The notes: generated by a model not told the origin, from the sequence alone. DNA of 64,000 nt from Nissolia schottii (GCA_003254905.1 QANU01007790.1:344166-408165); one strand, 5' to 3'; numbered from the stretch's first letter, positions 24,116-37,000 are shown. A program made the numbers and translations.

Positions 24116-27100
24116 TTATCTTGGTCCAGAGAGTTCCATTGCTTGAGCAAGCAATGAAGAGTCATCGGTAAGATCAGAGTAGCGCTCTGAAGAAGATAGT
24201 TCATTTCCCCTACTTCTTGTTGATTCGGCTCTCTGCGAGGCTTCCCATTTCTCTGCAAGCCCGTCTCCTTCAAGCATCCTGACTACTTCAGACATCTTGG
24301 GCCTGTGGCTCGGAAGGTATTGAGTGCATAGAAGAGCTACTTGAACAATTTCATCAAGCTCAATCCTGTCATAGTTGTTTTTCAGGTCCTTGTCAACTAT
24401 CAAGTCTATTTTCTTCTCTACATGGATTTTCTTCACCTGCATTTACATAATTTAGTTAAGCAAAGCAAAAGGCCAAGTTATTGGATATTCATATAGCACC
24501 AGGTAGACAACTGACATTTCAATTTTAGCCAGTTGTAGGACCCACCATTAACTTATACTTTTATAAGAAATGTCACTTTATCATTGGGTAGAACACAATC
24601 GTATTCTTGAGCAACAGATAATTTCTCAGGAGACAGACAAATGATAAAGAAACCAATTCTGTTTGACTCACCCAATCAAGCATAACTCCTTTCTGGTTTG
24701 CCGCTTTGCCAAATTCAAGTGCTCTTTGTCCAGAAATGAGCTCAAGGAGAAGGATCCCAAACCCAAACACATCAGTTTTCTCAGAGGATTGCCCTGTTGA
24801 GAGATATTCTGGGGCTATGTGCCCTACAGTCCCTCTAACTGCTGTTGTCACGTGTGAATCGTGGTGATCCAACAGCTTCGCCAGACCAAAATCTCCTACA
24901 ACGGCCTCGCAATAATCGTCAAGCAAGATGTTCGCAGCCTTCACATCCCTGTGAATAATCTTGGGGTCGCACTGCTCATGCAAATACAGCAATCCCCTTG
25001 CAGCTCCTAAAGCTATCCTCTTCCTCATACCCCAATCAAGAGCTGGCTTGGCTGTATCATCAAAACGTACAACGATTACCATTCATGCTTCATAAACCAA
25101 AAGTTATAATTAGGCGCTGAATACAGTTAGTTATTTACACTTCTCTTATTCTGAACAGCTGGAATTTGAAGGGTGTAGAACAAAACGTGTCAATAGTTAA
25201 ATGGATGTGACAGCACACTCAAGAATAATGGATGCATAATTAGTTCTTTTGTTGGCACAAGAAAATTTAGGCTGGGGCTAAGACTCGCCTCAATTCTGGG
25301 TTATGACATGCTTCTATGCTCATTGAGCGCTTATAGAATTCAAATCATGACAATGTATTAGCAGAAGACTCACCAAGTGACCCGACCCCCCAATAGTGAA
25401 GATACATAATCAGTAACTACTATCTAGCAATACAAAATTGCCTGTACCTTTTAGACGGGAAGCGACACTACCATTTGACATGTAAGGATAAACCAAGAGC
25501 CTCTCCGTTGCTGTCATGCAAAATCCATACAGGCGAAGAAGATTTCGGTGGACTGCTAAGCTGATCATCTCAACTTCAGTCTGGAATTGGATCTCACCTC
25601 GGGCGGCGTTTCCATCTTTAAGCCTTTTCACAGCTACAACTGTACCATCCGCGAGATACCCTTTGTAGACATTTCCGAAACCACCTTTACCGACCAAGTT
25701 CTTGCCGCTGAAGTTGTTTGTGGCAACCTGAAGTTCTCTGAAATGGAACTTCTTGAGGTTACCAAGGCAAACCTCTTCATGGTGTTGTTCTGAAAGTTTC
25801 GAATACAAGGGAGTTAGTTAGAGCGAGATGCAATTAAATCATATGATAAGGCTACCAAGTTGGCATGTGCTTGAAGTTTATGATTTGCTAACCGTTAACG
25901 TCGAAGAATATTTGCTTGTTGTATCTATGTCTCCACCAGAGGAGGAAGCCAAACCCCAGAATTAGTAAGCAGATGCAGCTTAGGCTTGAAGCAAACGCCA
26001 AGGCCATTTTGTGGCTCTTTCGTCCAATGGTGGATTGTGAATCTGGAAAAGTATTTCATGCGTTAGTGTATGAAGGTAATTGCATTTTTTTTTAAATAAA
26101 AAAATTGAATACAGGGAGTGCGAATGATGGAATCAATGATAGATTGATTATAGATCTGTTAAGACAACTTAGAAAGAAAAATAACAACGCTGAACAGTGC
26201 ATATGATATATACTTGAACACAAAAAGCAGAAGTATTGAACCGAAAAGTTTAGCCCCTGACGAAATTTAAGTCAAAGTGAAATCATTATGCAACAGATTA
26301 GGAACCAAAAAGCTTAGGTGCCAAGCATCACGAGGTACAAGAATCATAAACAAATATGAAGACATTCAAGGGCTATGATTACCTTGAGAACTATTCATGG
26401 CAGAAGGAATCAGTGTTGTTCTAAAGCAGTTTTGCTCAAGTCCAGTTTCACATATCTGGGGATTGCCTACAATGCTGTCTCAAGAGAAGGAAGACATTAA
26501 AACCATTCAATAACAAGAAGAAGAAATAATAAAATATCGTATCAGTAGAAGTAATAAAACGAAGACCGAACTCCATACTTGAATGTTTTTGCGTTTAATG
26601 TAGGCACAGGTCCACTCAAGTTATTGTAAGAGATATCCCTAAGAAAAAGAATAAGAAGGTGAAGAATCGTTGATCAGTAATCAGATTGTGAAACGAGAAA
26701 GGAGAATAAAGAGTTGTACTCACAGAAAGGCAAGCTGGGTCATGTCAGCCAGAGAGGAAGGAATTGCTCCATGGAGGCTGTTATTGTTTAACCGCCTGAT
26801 TACAATTCAAAATTCCTAACAATCAGATTCTTGATAAGCTCATTTTCCTGGTTTTTCTTTCATTTACGCATTCATTCTGTTTCTTCTAACTTACAGATAC
26901 TGGAGACCCTTCATTTGGGAGAGAGTATCTGGGACTTGGCCAGTGAAGAAATTATCAGAGAGATCCAGCGTTTGAAGCTTGTCGAGCCTCCCAATCTCCG
27001 AGGGGATCCGCCCTGATATGTTGTTCTCTTGCAGGAGCCTGGACAAAACGCCCTGTGAGATATCCTTAGAAGAAAAGAAGCCTTATACCATGCTGGTTTA

Positions 27101-27606
27101 TAATTATACTCACACAGTCTGGAGGTTTGTCAAGTTGCCCACGCTCGGTGACAGTGTTCCAGATAAGTTTTGGCTTGGAATTGCTCTGCAAATGAGAACC
27201 CAATAAAAATGAAAAAATGAAAAAACAAAAAAAAGAGGAGGAGAAAATAGAACAAGTTGTCTAAGTTGAACTTACAGGATGATAACAAAATGGTCAGGGG
27301 AACAAGTGACCATGGTCCAGCTGCAGGGATCAACCGCATTCTCATCCCAGTTGCTGAGGACTGAATGAGGATCCTTTAGTGAGGCCTTCAAGGCAATAAG
27401 AGCTTGAACTGCATCCAGCCATCAACATATATATAAGCTTCTGCATTTATTTATTTATTTATTACTAACTAACTAATTGCGACCTTATGTTTGTTTACTT
27501 AATTACCTTCATAGTTGACACCTTTAGGAGAGAGCAAAGCAGCTACCGAAGTCCACATGAAGAACAAAGCAAAGCAGGAGAAAGCCACGTCTCCTCTCCT
27601 TTCCAT
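24116..27606 (-). CDS. NIK1: LRR receptor-like kinase, NSP-interacting kinase (NIK) type
   Basis: Minus-strand exons: 27606-27507, 27408-27276, 27185-27114, 27038-26895, 26795-26724, 26638-26579, 26474-26383, 26042-25893, 25789-25448, 25051-24672 and 24436-24116; 1866 nt, 621 aa. Order: signal peptide (1-25), LRR N-cap ([20 protein letters not shown]), about five LRRs on 72/144-nt exons, a spacer, a transmembrane helix (about 237-260) and a kinase domain. Kinase residues seen: [11 protein letters not shown] (308-318), Lys329 in VAVKRL, HRD at 422-424, DFG at 442-444 and APEYLSTGQ. Activation-loop Thr457, Thr458 and Thr463 match the regulatory threonines of NIK1 (468, 469, 474). It is an RD kinase with all key residues. 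NIKs are LRR-II receptor kinases that limit translation in antiviral signalling and were found through the begomovirus NSP. Whether this is NIK1, NIK2 or NIK3 is unresolved; the symbol is tentative. Confidence 0.93.
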
Positions 27607-28030
27607 TGCGTTCAAGGATTAATCGAAACTTACTATCAGAAACAAATTAAGAAGGCAACCAAAGGGGAGCAGGTTTTGTTTACAAGGCAAGTAGCGCCAT
27701 TCCCTCTTGCACTCACTCCCACTTTGTGTGTGTGTGTGTGTGTGTGTGTGTCAGGCTTTGAAGCAGAACCCGGTAGTAATAAAAAAGACTAAGAGAGAAC
27801 CAGCATGCCTGCCTGCCTGCCCGCAATGGCTCAACAAAGCAAAGCAAAGCAAAGAATATATAACAAAAGCAGAGAGCGGGCCGTTAACACATTTCTAGAT
27901 AAGTGCAAAAGTCGACCGATAGAAGAAAATTCCTTCAATCATGCATTGGTCTAGATTCATAATAGTACTTTTATTCCACTCCTTCAATTTAATTTAATGA
28001 TAAAAATTAGAGCGAGTGAGTGAGGTACCA
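27607..28030 (-). promoter_or_regulatory. upstream region of the NIK-like gene with microsatellites
   Basis: Leader and promoter of the minus-strand kinase gene. It contains a (TG)13 repeat (27725-27751), a (GCCT)n run (about 27807-27821) and (CAAAG)4 (about 27834-27854). No certain TATA box. Confidence 0.45.
27725..27751. repeat. (TG)13 microsatellite
   Basis: Uninterrupted TG dinucleotides about 120 bp upstream of the NIK-like start codon. Confidence 0.9.
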
Positions 28031-30118
28031 CCTGTTAAGCACCGTGAAAAGTTTGGTTCAATGGAGCCTAATCAAATAAAGGGAAAATTAACTAAAAGTG
28101 GGGCCACAGGGTTTTGGTGCCAGCGCCGAAGAGAGAGAAATAAAAAAAAAAAAAAAGTGGATCCTTTTGATTTGTTAATAAATTCCTACTACTACAAGTG
28201 TCTTGTGCAAAATTAGAATCCAAAACATTCCCTGGCCATGAGGTATGCCATTATCTCCGAGGGGAAAAGTGAGTATCCCAAGGGATTGAGGTTGAGATTG
28301 ATGATGCAATGGCTCCTCTCTCTCTCGTGAGATCTCTCGTGTCAATTATGTCTCCCATATCCTCACTGTTACTTTATTTCTTCTTCTTTGGCCATAGCAC
28401 TATTGATCTTATAAGTTTGGTCTGCTTTATTGATTCTAAATCACTCATTTTGTCCCCAAATAAACAAGCCCTCGAATAAACAAGCCAAAAGCAGCCTACT
28501 TTTAAAAGCAAAAGCCGTTCTCACTTGCACTATTCTGAATTCCCCTCTACCTTGAAAACCCCCAAAGTGCCCTTGATAAACAAGCCAAGACGATAGCTTT
28601 TTAGTTTTTACTATCATTGCTGCGTCACCAAGGACATAGGGTGTGTAGTGTCTACTTCAGTCCCGTTTTTCTCGGATTTTTACTATTTTTCATCAAAGTT
28701 TGGTTTATTGCGAATTTTGCTTTTTTCCATTGAAAAATAATTTTACAAGCCTCAAAATTAGAATGACTAAATAACCAAAATAGGATTATTAGAAGATGTA
28801 CGTTTTGCACTTACCCTTTAGTTTCAATGAAAATTAATGCTACATACAAAAATAAATAAAAAATAAAAAATTAATGGAAGAGTATAATGGCATCCACAAT
28901 TGCAACTTTCCAGTCATAGCTTTGCTCTCAATTCCTTTTGAACTGAAGTGATGTTACTATAACAATAATAATGGGTTAAACTTTGATAAAGCTCATATCT
29001 TTAAGTAATTATACATGGAGTTTATGGAAGAGGATAAAAGTAATTACATACGGTACAGTGGTAACATGTGCCTCTAACAATGGCACAATAATGCAAAGAG
29101 ATTATTGTTATCCTTCCAATAAATAGATTTTACTAAACTAGTATTTATGCAGTACTGCAGGGAGACCTCTTTCTCCACCAACGTTCTCTTAATCATTTTT
29201 TTTTGGTGAAAAGGTATTCAAAGTTCAAACCCCTTTTCCTTTATGGGTGAAACGGGTCCCAGTGTTACCATCTGAAATAGAAGCAGTGACTACTTGATTG
29301 CATGGCATGGCTCACTGTGGCACCTTGGTGCACGTGCAGGAGAGACCCCACAATAATACGATATGACGTTCAAAACAGCTCCTTCGGACTGATCATCAAA
29401 GCTCATGAAAATGGCTTTGAGGAAAATGATTATAAGAAAACAAAATATAAAAGGACAAGTCAAAGGGGCTTGCATTAATGTACTTCATATCTAAAGCATT
29501 TTCGTTCACAAATGTGTGACTGTTATTGGAGTTGTTAAATGATCTTGAGTAAGCCCTTTCTGCTTTCACTTATAGACCTTGTCCTGATCCTCCTAGAGTC
29601 AAGAGGGTCGTGACTGGTCAGTTCCTTCGTTGGTTGTGTTAATGCATAATGATTAGTCCCACACGCAACTATTTGGATCCTAATCTTTGCACAAAATTTT
29701 AATGTGCAGTGGATAGATAAAACTTTAGTTAGAGTAGAGTAGTGATTCTCTGAAGGAAAATATATGAATCAATATTGAATTCTAAATAGAAGAAAAACGA
29801 GATTTACGAATTTCTGCTGGAATGCACGTACGTGTATAAGAGAAACAAAGTCCCACGTAAGAAAAACAAGAGAATGGAAAGGGCATATAAATGTAAATTG
29901 GATAAAGACCATTAGATTAGTCTTCTGATTAAATGCTCTAATCCATGCAACAGGATAAACAACAAAGCCTAACATCTCAAATGTCCAACACCTATATTAA
30001 GATTGCAGCCAGCATCACACCGTATACACAAACCTACAAGATTCCATGAAAAATCTTCCTTTTTTTCACTATTCTTATAACTTCAGTTCAATTCGCCTTT
30101 TTAGACATGTTCCGTTAG
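28031..30118. other. intergenic, no gene recognised
   Basis: AT-rich sequence with no domain-bearing frame on either strand and no clear transposon ends. Confidence 0.5.
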
Positions 30119-30126
30119 ACAATGAG

Positions 30127-30640
30127 TAGAGGTGGGTACATGGGTCACACTCCAGAGACTACTCCATTATATTTTTATTTATTTATAATTTTATTTATCT
30201 ATTTTTTATCACCCATTAATTATTTACTTAATTTATTTTTCTTATCATACTCAATATTCAAGTCCAACCCAATTAATAAAGAACAACCACAAATTACAAA
30301 CAAATTTCATGAAAGCTCAAATTATTCCATGCAACACATCTTTAGCTTTTCATCATTGTAAGTTTAAAGAATAATGATCTTACATGTAATTTTACATTGG
30401 TTTTACATTTTTTTTTTGCAATTTTTTTGTAATGGACTAATTTGTTTTTTAAAGATAAGATGGACCAAAAATTTGGATTAAAAAGGCATAATGCGGGTCA
30501 GTCCGTGGACTAGTGGGATATGCAGTGCAGACGCGAGACAATATAACTGTCAGTCCATTTATTTCTCGGACCAACCCTTTTAATTTTGGTACGTCGTAGA
30601 CCGAGCTAACAGATTGGGTTGACCCTCATGCCCACTTCTA
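30127..30640. mobile_element. hAT-like MITE (GTGGG family), copy 1
   Basis: A 514-bp element beginning tagaggtgggtacatgggtc and ending, inverted, tagaagtgggcatgagggtc. It is flanked by an 8-bp duplication with one mismatch (acaatgag 30119-30126 / acaattag 30641-30648), the size produced by hAT transposases. No coding capacity. Confidence 0.7.
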
Positions 30641-31724
30641 ACAATTAGTGTACAGCCTTTGGTAACAATAGTCTGAGGATACATAGGTGTTACAAGAAAA
30701 TCGGGCTAATATGAGATGTTGCCTGTAACTCTAGCCTTGGGTTGGATCTAAGAACTTTGAAAGTGGTGAACACGATGGTCACTACTAGAAACACAATAAT
30801 TACGGTCGGACAGTTACTGTCAGAAAAAAAAATCCGACGGTAACGGTTTTTAAGTTGAACAGGAGCAATTTTGGCCACGATTACTGTCAGATAATATTCT
30901 GACGGTAACACTACTGATAATAGTTGGAGCCAAGTGGCGCGTGGTGAGGAGAACGTGTTACTGTCGAAAGTTACTGACGGTAAAACAAAACATTTTTTAG
31001 TCTTGAATTTACCATCGAGGAAGTCTGACTGTAAATATAGTGATAACTTTTGGAATTATTGTTGCCTTTTGCGTCGGACAAATCCGACTGTAAGAGGTTG
31101 GAAATTTGAGGGGACGCGCTTGCTCCCCATGCGCTAAACGTTCGCGCAGTTACCGTCAGAATTATCTAATGGTAAAAGGCTCGGAATATGTAGAGACACA
31201 CATTTTCCCCATGTTTGTAACATTGGACCAATTACCGTCAAAAAAATCTGATGGTAAAGGTCTCAAAATATGAACAGACACGCGTTTCCCCACGTTTGTA
31301 ACTTTCGACTAATTACCATCTTAAATATCCAACGGTAAGGGTTTGGAAATATGATCAGGCATGTGTTTTCCCCACGTTTGTAAAGTTCCACTACTTACCG
31401 TTGAAAAAAGCCGACGTTAACAGTATCAAAATATGAAAGGACGCACGTTTTCCTGTGTTTACAATGGCCATCTAGTTACCATCAATATCTGACGGTAATG
31501 ACGCTATATATAGAGCTCCTCTGTCCCTCCCTCCCTCACTCCTATTCTCTCCATGCCTCTCCTCCTTTGCGTCCTCTCTCCCTCTTTGCCACCTTCGTCC
31601 TTTTGCTCTCCCCTAAACCCTAAACCACCACTACCCTCCTCTTTGTCTTCCTCTTCAGTCCCGCCACCGCCACCGCCACCGCCTCCACCGACAATTCATG
31701 TTACTTTTTTTTTTGTTAATGTAT

Positions 31725-32170
31725 TTTATTTAAATTTTTTATGTTATTTTAGTTAATTCTATGTTAGGTTTTAGTTAATTTTATGTTAGGTTTAGTTAAT
31801 ATTAGATTAACTTGTTAAGTTTAGTTAATTTTATGTTAGGTTAATTTGGTTAATATTAGATTAATATTAGTTAACAAAATTTATTAGATTAATTGTCGTT
31901 AATATTATGTTAGGTTTAAATTATGTTGAAATTATGTTAGATTTAATTAATATTAGATTAATTTTTTAGGTTAAGTTAATTTTATGTTAGGTAATATTAG
32001 ATTAAATCTATTATGTTATTTCATTAGTTAATTTTATGTTAGGTTTATGTAATATTAGATTAATATTAGTTAACAAAATTTATTAGATTAATTTTAGTTA
32101 ATATTATGTTAGGTTTAGATTATGTTGAAATTATGTTAGATATTACAATTATTAGTTCAATTAGATATTA
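31725..32170. repeat. AT-rich internal repeats of the CACTA element
   Basis: Motifs ttatgttaggttt and gttaatattagatta recur many times. A segment of about 80 bp starting at 31862 recurs at 32061 with few changes (spacing 199 bp). Confidence 0.7.
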
Positions 32171-32276
32171 CAAATATTTGTTATCATTTATTAGTGTTAT
32201 TTTATGATTATCACTATTAGTTCTTATTTTTATATTTTATTTTGATATTTTATTTAAAAACATTTATTTTTTTAGT

Positions 32277-33330
32277 ATGGCCGATAAAGGAAAAAGGCAA
32301 GTCTCCGACGACTATCTCGTATCTGCTAGGCGGGGTGGTAAGGGGAGGGGCAGGGGCGGTTTTATATACCGACCCTGGTCTTTAGGGAGGTCGTAGGAGA
32401 TGACCTCCCTCGGGAGTCAGATGATGCTCTTGCGTTGAGTTTCTTGCCTCGGTCGCCATCATAGGCGGCAAGGTTTGGGAGCTACACCGAGCAGGCTACT
32501 CTACCACCTCCTCCAGCAGTACAACCGTCATAGCAGGTACGTTTTGTTAATTATTTTTGTTTTATTTTATACTTGCAATTTATTTAATTTTTGTAACATT
32601 ACTAATATATATTGTTAATTATATTTGTATATATAGGTGAATTTCCCATGAGGCTGCACGTCACGCTGTGGCAGAGACTCTGAAAAAATGCTACCACATA
32701 GTCGTATGTAAGTGGCAGGAGTACAACAGTGAGGAGAAGGATCGCCTCTTCAACGTTTGGAAGGTAAATTTTTTTAAATAATAAGTTAGGCTTAAATTAA
32801 ATTATTTATCTAATTAATTAATAATGCTTTACTGTTTATATTTTTAGGATCATTTTGAGTATGATCATTTCGAAGAAGTCGACATGAAGAAGGCATTTAA
32901 CTAGCTGCAGGGCCGGCAGGCGTCTCCAACAGCTGCTAGGGGACATCCATTCGGGTAAGTACAAAGACCCGCAGTGGTTGACCCTTGAGGAACTTGCTCA
33001 ACTAAACGCTTATTGGGCCTCAGACGAGTTTAAGATTCGGTCTGAGAACTCTGAGCGTGTCCGAACGCAGGGTCGGGGGTGCAATGTCCACACTGTAGGA
33101 TCTGCAAGCTTTCCCTCCACACGCCTCAGGATGGTAATTGCATTTGCCTTAATTTATTTTACAATTATTAGTTGTTGTTTTTTATTTAAATGTGAAGCAT
33201 ATAATTTATATAAATTTAAACAATTAAATATGCAGCGCTGAAAGATGGGTCAGGAGCTAACTGAGGCAGGGTTGTTCCGCGAGACCCACACAACGAAGGC
33301 GGACAAGTCTCGGTGAGTCAACGCTTGCTC
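32277..33330 (+). pseudogene. degenerate CACTA transposase (PTTA/En/Spm, Transposase_24-like)
   Basis: Putative start at 32277 (MADKGKRQVSDDYLVS) with a stop after about 45 codons. Later pieces include KCYHIVVCKWQEYNSEEKDR near 32690, QQLLGDIHSGKYKDPQW near 32930, LAQLNAYWASDEFKIRSEN and VGSASFPSTRLRM (to 33132). After an intron, MGQELTEAGLFRETHTTKAD follows at 33246. The pair 'GSxSFxxTRxRL' and 'GxxxTxAxLFxxTHT' is typical of the plant PTTA transposase domain. Stops and one frameshift make it non-functional. Confidence 0.75.
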
Positions 33331-33436
33331 CCAACACACTCTTCTTTTTCAGGTGGCTCTTAATAAGGAACGAGAGGATAAAGTTTATTGGAAGCATCAT
33401 CACTCAGGAATGATCTTCTCAGTTCGTTCATGTGTT

Positions 33437-34700
33437 AATACAAAATTTGCAGGGAAGCCTAGAGGACCACAACAAAGCCAGGGCTGAAGTTTGGTGTGAA
33501 CTGGTACCCCTAAAGGCAGAGTTGCTGTCATGGTTTGTTTGTGCCAAGAAGCTCAACACGAGATCGTTTGAAGAAGTTTGGTATTCTACAAGGAGACTCA
33601 AACTGTGTGCTTTGTGGCCAAGAAGAGGAAATAACTAATCATTTATTCGCTGGATGTTTATTCACATGGAAGGTGTGGTGCTTCTACATATAAAGGTATC
33701 GTCTCTACTGGGTTTGTCCCAATGACCCATATTCAATCTTCCATCCCGATTATGTCCAAAAAAGTTGGGTGTGCTGTTTTATGTGGTCATTTGGTGAACC
33801 TGGAATTATAGAAATAAAATCATTTTTGAAAATATGGATCTAGATTGGGACATGTTTATGATAAATTTAGAATGTAGTTGGCAAATTTGGAATGCTTTTA
33901 TGATAAACTATATATATAAACAAGCTCCCACCATATAGCAGTGGCATCGGACTATCACGTAAGCATTTTAACCATTCATTAAGAATCCTACAATGTTGGG
34001 TTTGCTCAACATATGATCCAAGTAAGGATATATACAATATACGTGGTGTTCTAACCAAGCTAGAGTCAGAGTTGTGCACCGGTAAGGTGATCTCTATTTC
34101 AGCAACATCACAACAAGAGGCAGATAGATTTGGTGGCATTGGAATCGGGGATCCATTTCATCCTGCAAGAATTGGGGTGTATCAAATCAAAGGTTTCAAT
34201 AATCTCTGACTCACTGTTATTGAAGTCATGGGTTAATATGGAGAAACAAGAGTGTTGGGAGTTCAGGTTCACCAGAAAAAAATAATTCAAGCATGTGTTG
34301 GGGTTACAAAATTTTGAGCTAATATTCAATAGGAAACAACTAAATAGATGGCGGCAAAATTGGGGGCGGTGGGCAGTATAGGTTGGGGTACCGTCCTCGT
34401 GGAGGAGAATCTGTCTGCCACCACCTTTAGCCCTGATGGTCATGCCGAAGGGGCTTGGGGTGGTGTGGTTCTTGGTTACTATATGTCGTTGCCTTCATGG
34501 TGTGCAAAAACGGGGTTAAGGTGATTGGGTTATGGTTTTGTTTTGCTGTTGTGAGGGTTTTGTGGTATTTTTTGAGGGATCTTTTGTTACCTTAATTGTA
34601 TGGCTCCTTTTGGTCTGTGACTTTATGTTTTTTGAATATATTGCTCTGCCTACTGCGTGTAGCTATGAGCCATCCTTGTATGTAATGCTCGAAAAAAACT
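33437..34700 (+). mobile_element. 5'-truncated LINE fragment (zf-RVT and 3' end)
   Basis: The plus strand reads AELLSWFVCAKKLNTR and then CVLCGQEEEITNHLFAGC, the zinc-binding domain after the reverse transcriptase of plant LINEs, with frameshifts. The remainder is consistent with a decayed RNase H and 3' untranslated region, ending in a short A-run near 34690 (gaaaaaaact). No target duplication could be identified. Confidence 0.7.
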
Positions 34701-35720
34701 AACACGCATTTTGGGTGGTGGGCGTTGTAGACTAGCTCTTTGTCTTATTATACAACCACTTGCACTATCCCATACCGGCTCATTTTTTTTTTTTCTTTTT
34801 TATACTTTTTTTTGACAATGATGTGGGGGGTCCTTTCTTGTCTATTACATGCTTGTCTATATGCTTGGTTCCTCTCCAATTTCCTTGGTCTGAGCTTTGA
34901 ACCTTGGTTCTTCCCCTTGAATAAGGAAACCATGTAGCCAAACACCAGAAAACGAAAAATGCTAAACAAAAAGACCTTTGAAGCGCGAAAAAGAGAGCCA
35001 AAAAAATGAATTAAAGAGAGTTTGACCAAGCCCCTAAATGAAGATTACTCAACATGGAGTTATTGCCCAAATGAGTAGGAAATGATTCTTGTTTACTCAC
35101 TAGGAATGTTTCAATGGAGGGATAGGTGCTTCTATCATCATGAACAAATTGTACCGACCCACCACATGATTATTCCTTTGTCCATGTCCTTTAAGAAAAG
35201 AAGACAATTATAAAGCTTCCAAAATTGTTGATAATTGACACCCCTCGTCCCACCTTTGCACCCTAACTCTCACCTATTCCTTGTATCTTACCCTCTTATC
35301 TTCTTCCCTACGTACAACAGTTTTGTACTAAATACACAGGTGTGTCACAATATCATGATGTGCTAGTCTCATAAAAGTACAATTCAGTACCTTTATTATA
35401 CAGTATGTAACTTGTGACCATAACCTTAAATCAAGTAATTAGTAATAGTTGCATTAATAGAAGACGCTAGGCATGTGAAACTGAAATTAAACTGATTGGT
35501 GAAGCAAATACGCCGCTGCAGCAGTGTGATCGATCACCATGGAATATTAAGGCCAGCCTAGCACAAGAGGTTTCTAGTGTGGGGGTCTGGGGATGATAAA
35601 TATACGCAATCTTATTTTAAGAAATAGAGAGATTATTTTTAAGATTTGAACTTATGACCTCAAGGTCAAAAGACAATAAATTTATCATTGCAGGGAGGCT
35701 CACCCCCCACCCTCAATCAT
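34701..35720. other. intergenic, no gene recognised
   Basis: Poly-T tracts at about 34782-34812. The opposed open frames at 34740-35029 are low-complexity. A gtttctagtg at about 35571-35580 resembles a CACTA end but lacks subterminal repeats. Confidence 0.45.
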
Positions 35721-35730
35721 CATGAAATAT
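35721..35730. repeat. MULE target-site duplication, left
   Basis: catgaaatat, matched with one difference by catggaatat at 37959-37968. Confidence 0.65.
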
Positions 35731-35731
35731 A

Positions 35732-35964
35732 GAAAATTTATTGAAATAAAACATGAAAAATAGTAAATTTCTACAATGAACCAATTGTAAATTTGTTCTC
35801 AAAATAAACCAATTTTCTTATAAAAGGTGTTGATTTAAATCAACTTTTGCCTACGCAATAATTAATTTTTTAAAAAACATGAGTCAATTTAAATTAATCC
35901 TATGTAGAAAAATTATTTTTTTTAAAACAGGAGTCTATTTACATTTACTTCTATGTATTATATC
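35732..35964. repeat. MULE left terminal inverted repeat
   Basis: Inverted copy of 37725-37958, roughly 80 % similar by eye. Contains internal direct repeats of the agtyaatttaaat type. Confidence 0.75.
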
Positions 35965-36289
35965 AAAAAAAATCTAAAAATAGGGGTGCATGTCTAGCTG
36001 TAGTGTGTATTAAGGTTAAGGTTTTTGGTGTGTGTTATAGAAAAGTAAGATTTCATTTGTTTGATATGACTTTTATGGATGACTTGTTACTTGTTATTTT
36101 CGTTTTTTGTTAAGTTGTTCATAACTTTATTCTTTATTCATACCTAAACAAATTAGTCATAAAGAAATAACAAACTCAACGAAATGAATCACATAATAAA
36201 GTAGCATACATAAAGTTACATATAGTTACATTAAAGTTACAAAAAATACACAACCAAAATAACCCTAAACTATCTATCTGGGGCATCGT

Positions 36290-36965
36290 CATGTCAACCT
36301 CCAAGGACATGGTATTTTCCTCCCGTGTGGCACGTCGTCGTGCTCCTCAGACTATTGTAGAAACGTGGATGCTGCTGCGGAGCTCTCCCTCAGCCCCGTC
36401 TTCATCCCATGACGAGCCTGATAGAGGAGACGTTGCATGCTCCAAGGCTCTGAGAAGATCTCACTCCATGGCAGTCGTGTCCAAGGGGAGTGCTACCTGA
36501 TGGGGTCGAAGTCAAAAAGAACTGTCGAACCATGTCCACATCTTCGTTAGTGCCCAAGAACCTGTCCTCCCAAAGTGGTGCACCTGGCGCCTCCAGTTTA
36601 GGTCGATAGGCATCACCCATTGGAGTCTGCGGCTCTAGCGAGAAAACCCCACCTAAAGTCAGCCCAATGTCAACCTGCCCTGGCTTGGAAGCATACAATG
36701 TAGATGCAGTGACAAATCCGAAATACGCCTCTTGGTTCTGCAAAAACCTCATTGACGCATCCCCTCCTGCATAGTGACTGCTAGAAGCACCACCATACTC
36801 TGCAGGGTGATTGCTAGAACCACCAGCCACCAGCTGGATTGACTCGTCATCTTGGCCGGCATCTGGATGTGGCTGCTGCTAGAAGGCTCATCATCCAAGG
36901 AATATCAAAGTCCTTGATATCAAAGTTGAAATCATCAGGGTTTTCGTATTGGCACTGGGATGTAC
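36290..36965 (-). pseudogene. unrecognised reading frame inside the MULE
   Basis: The minus-strand frame 36830-36402 (142 codons) is open and of protein-like composition: Ser/Gly/His-rich start, YFGFVTASTLYASKPGQVDI, then LTLGGVFSLEPQTPMGD and NEDVDMVRQFFLTST. Just upstream a frame reads QYENPDDFNFDIKDFDIPW before a stop. I recognise no family. It may be the C-terminal region of a transposon-carried protein or of a captured host gene. GC content is clearly above the surrounding arms. Confidence 0.45.
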
Positions 36966-37000
36966 GTGTCCTCCCCTCCTCCTAACTGGTAGTTCACGCT

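Larger units (their letters stand above)
30780..33400 (+). mobile_element. CACTA (En/Spm) transposon, 5' part, family 1
   Basis: The left terminus cactactagaaac is at 30780-30792. From there to about 31500 more than a dozen subterminal copies of ttaccgtcgga and its complement occur. A CT-rich leader and proline-coding CCG repeats (31650-31690), an AT-rich repeat block and a degenerate transposase follow, all plus strand. No convincing right terminus was found; a LINE fragment takes over after about 33430. Confidence 0.8.

Noticed and set aside
31553-31756. Proline-rich 67-codon frame
   Set aside because: It covers the CT-rich leader and CCG repeats of the CACTA element, with no conserved start context or domain.
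34740-35029. Overlapping frames on both strands
   Set aside because: Driven by poly-T/poly-A tracts, no recognisable protein.
35565-35580. gtttctagtg as the right end of the CACTA element that starts at 30780
   Set aside because: No ttaccgtcgg subterminal repeats lie inside it and the preceding sequence is not CACTA-like; probably chance.
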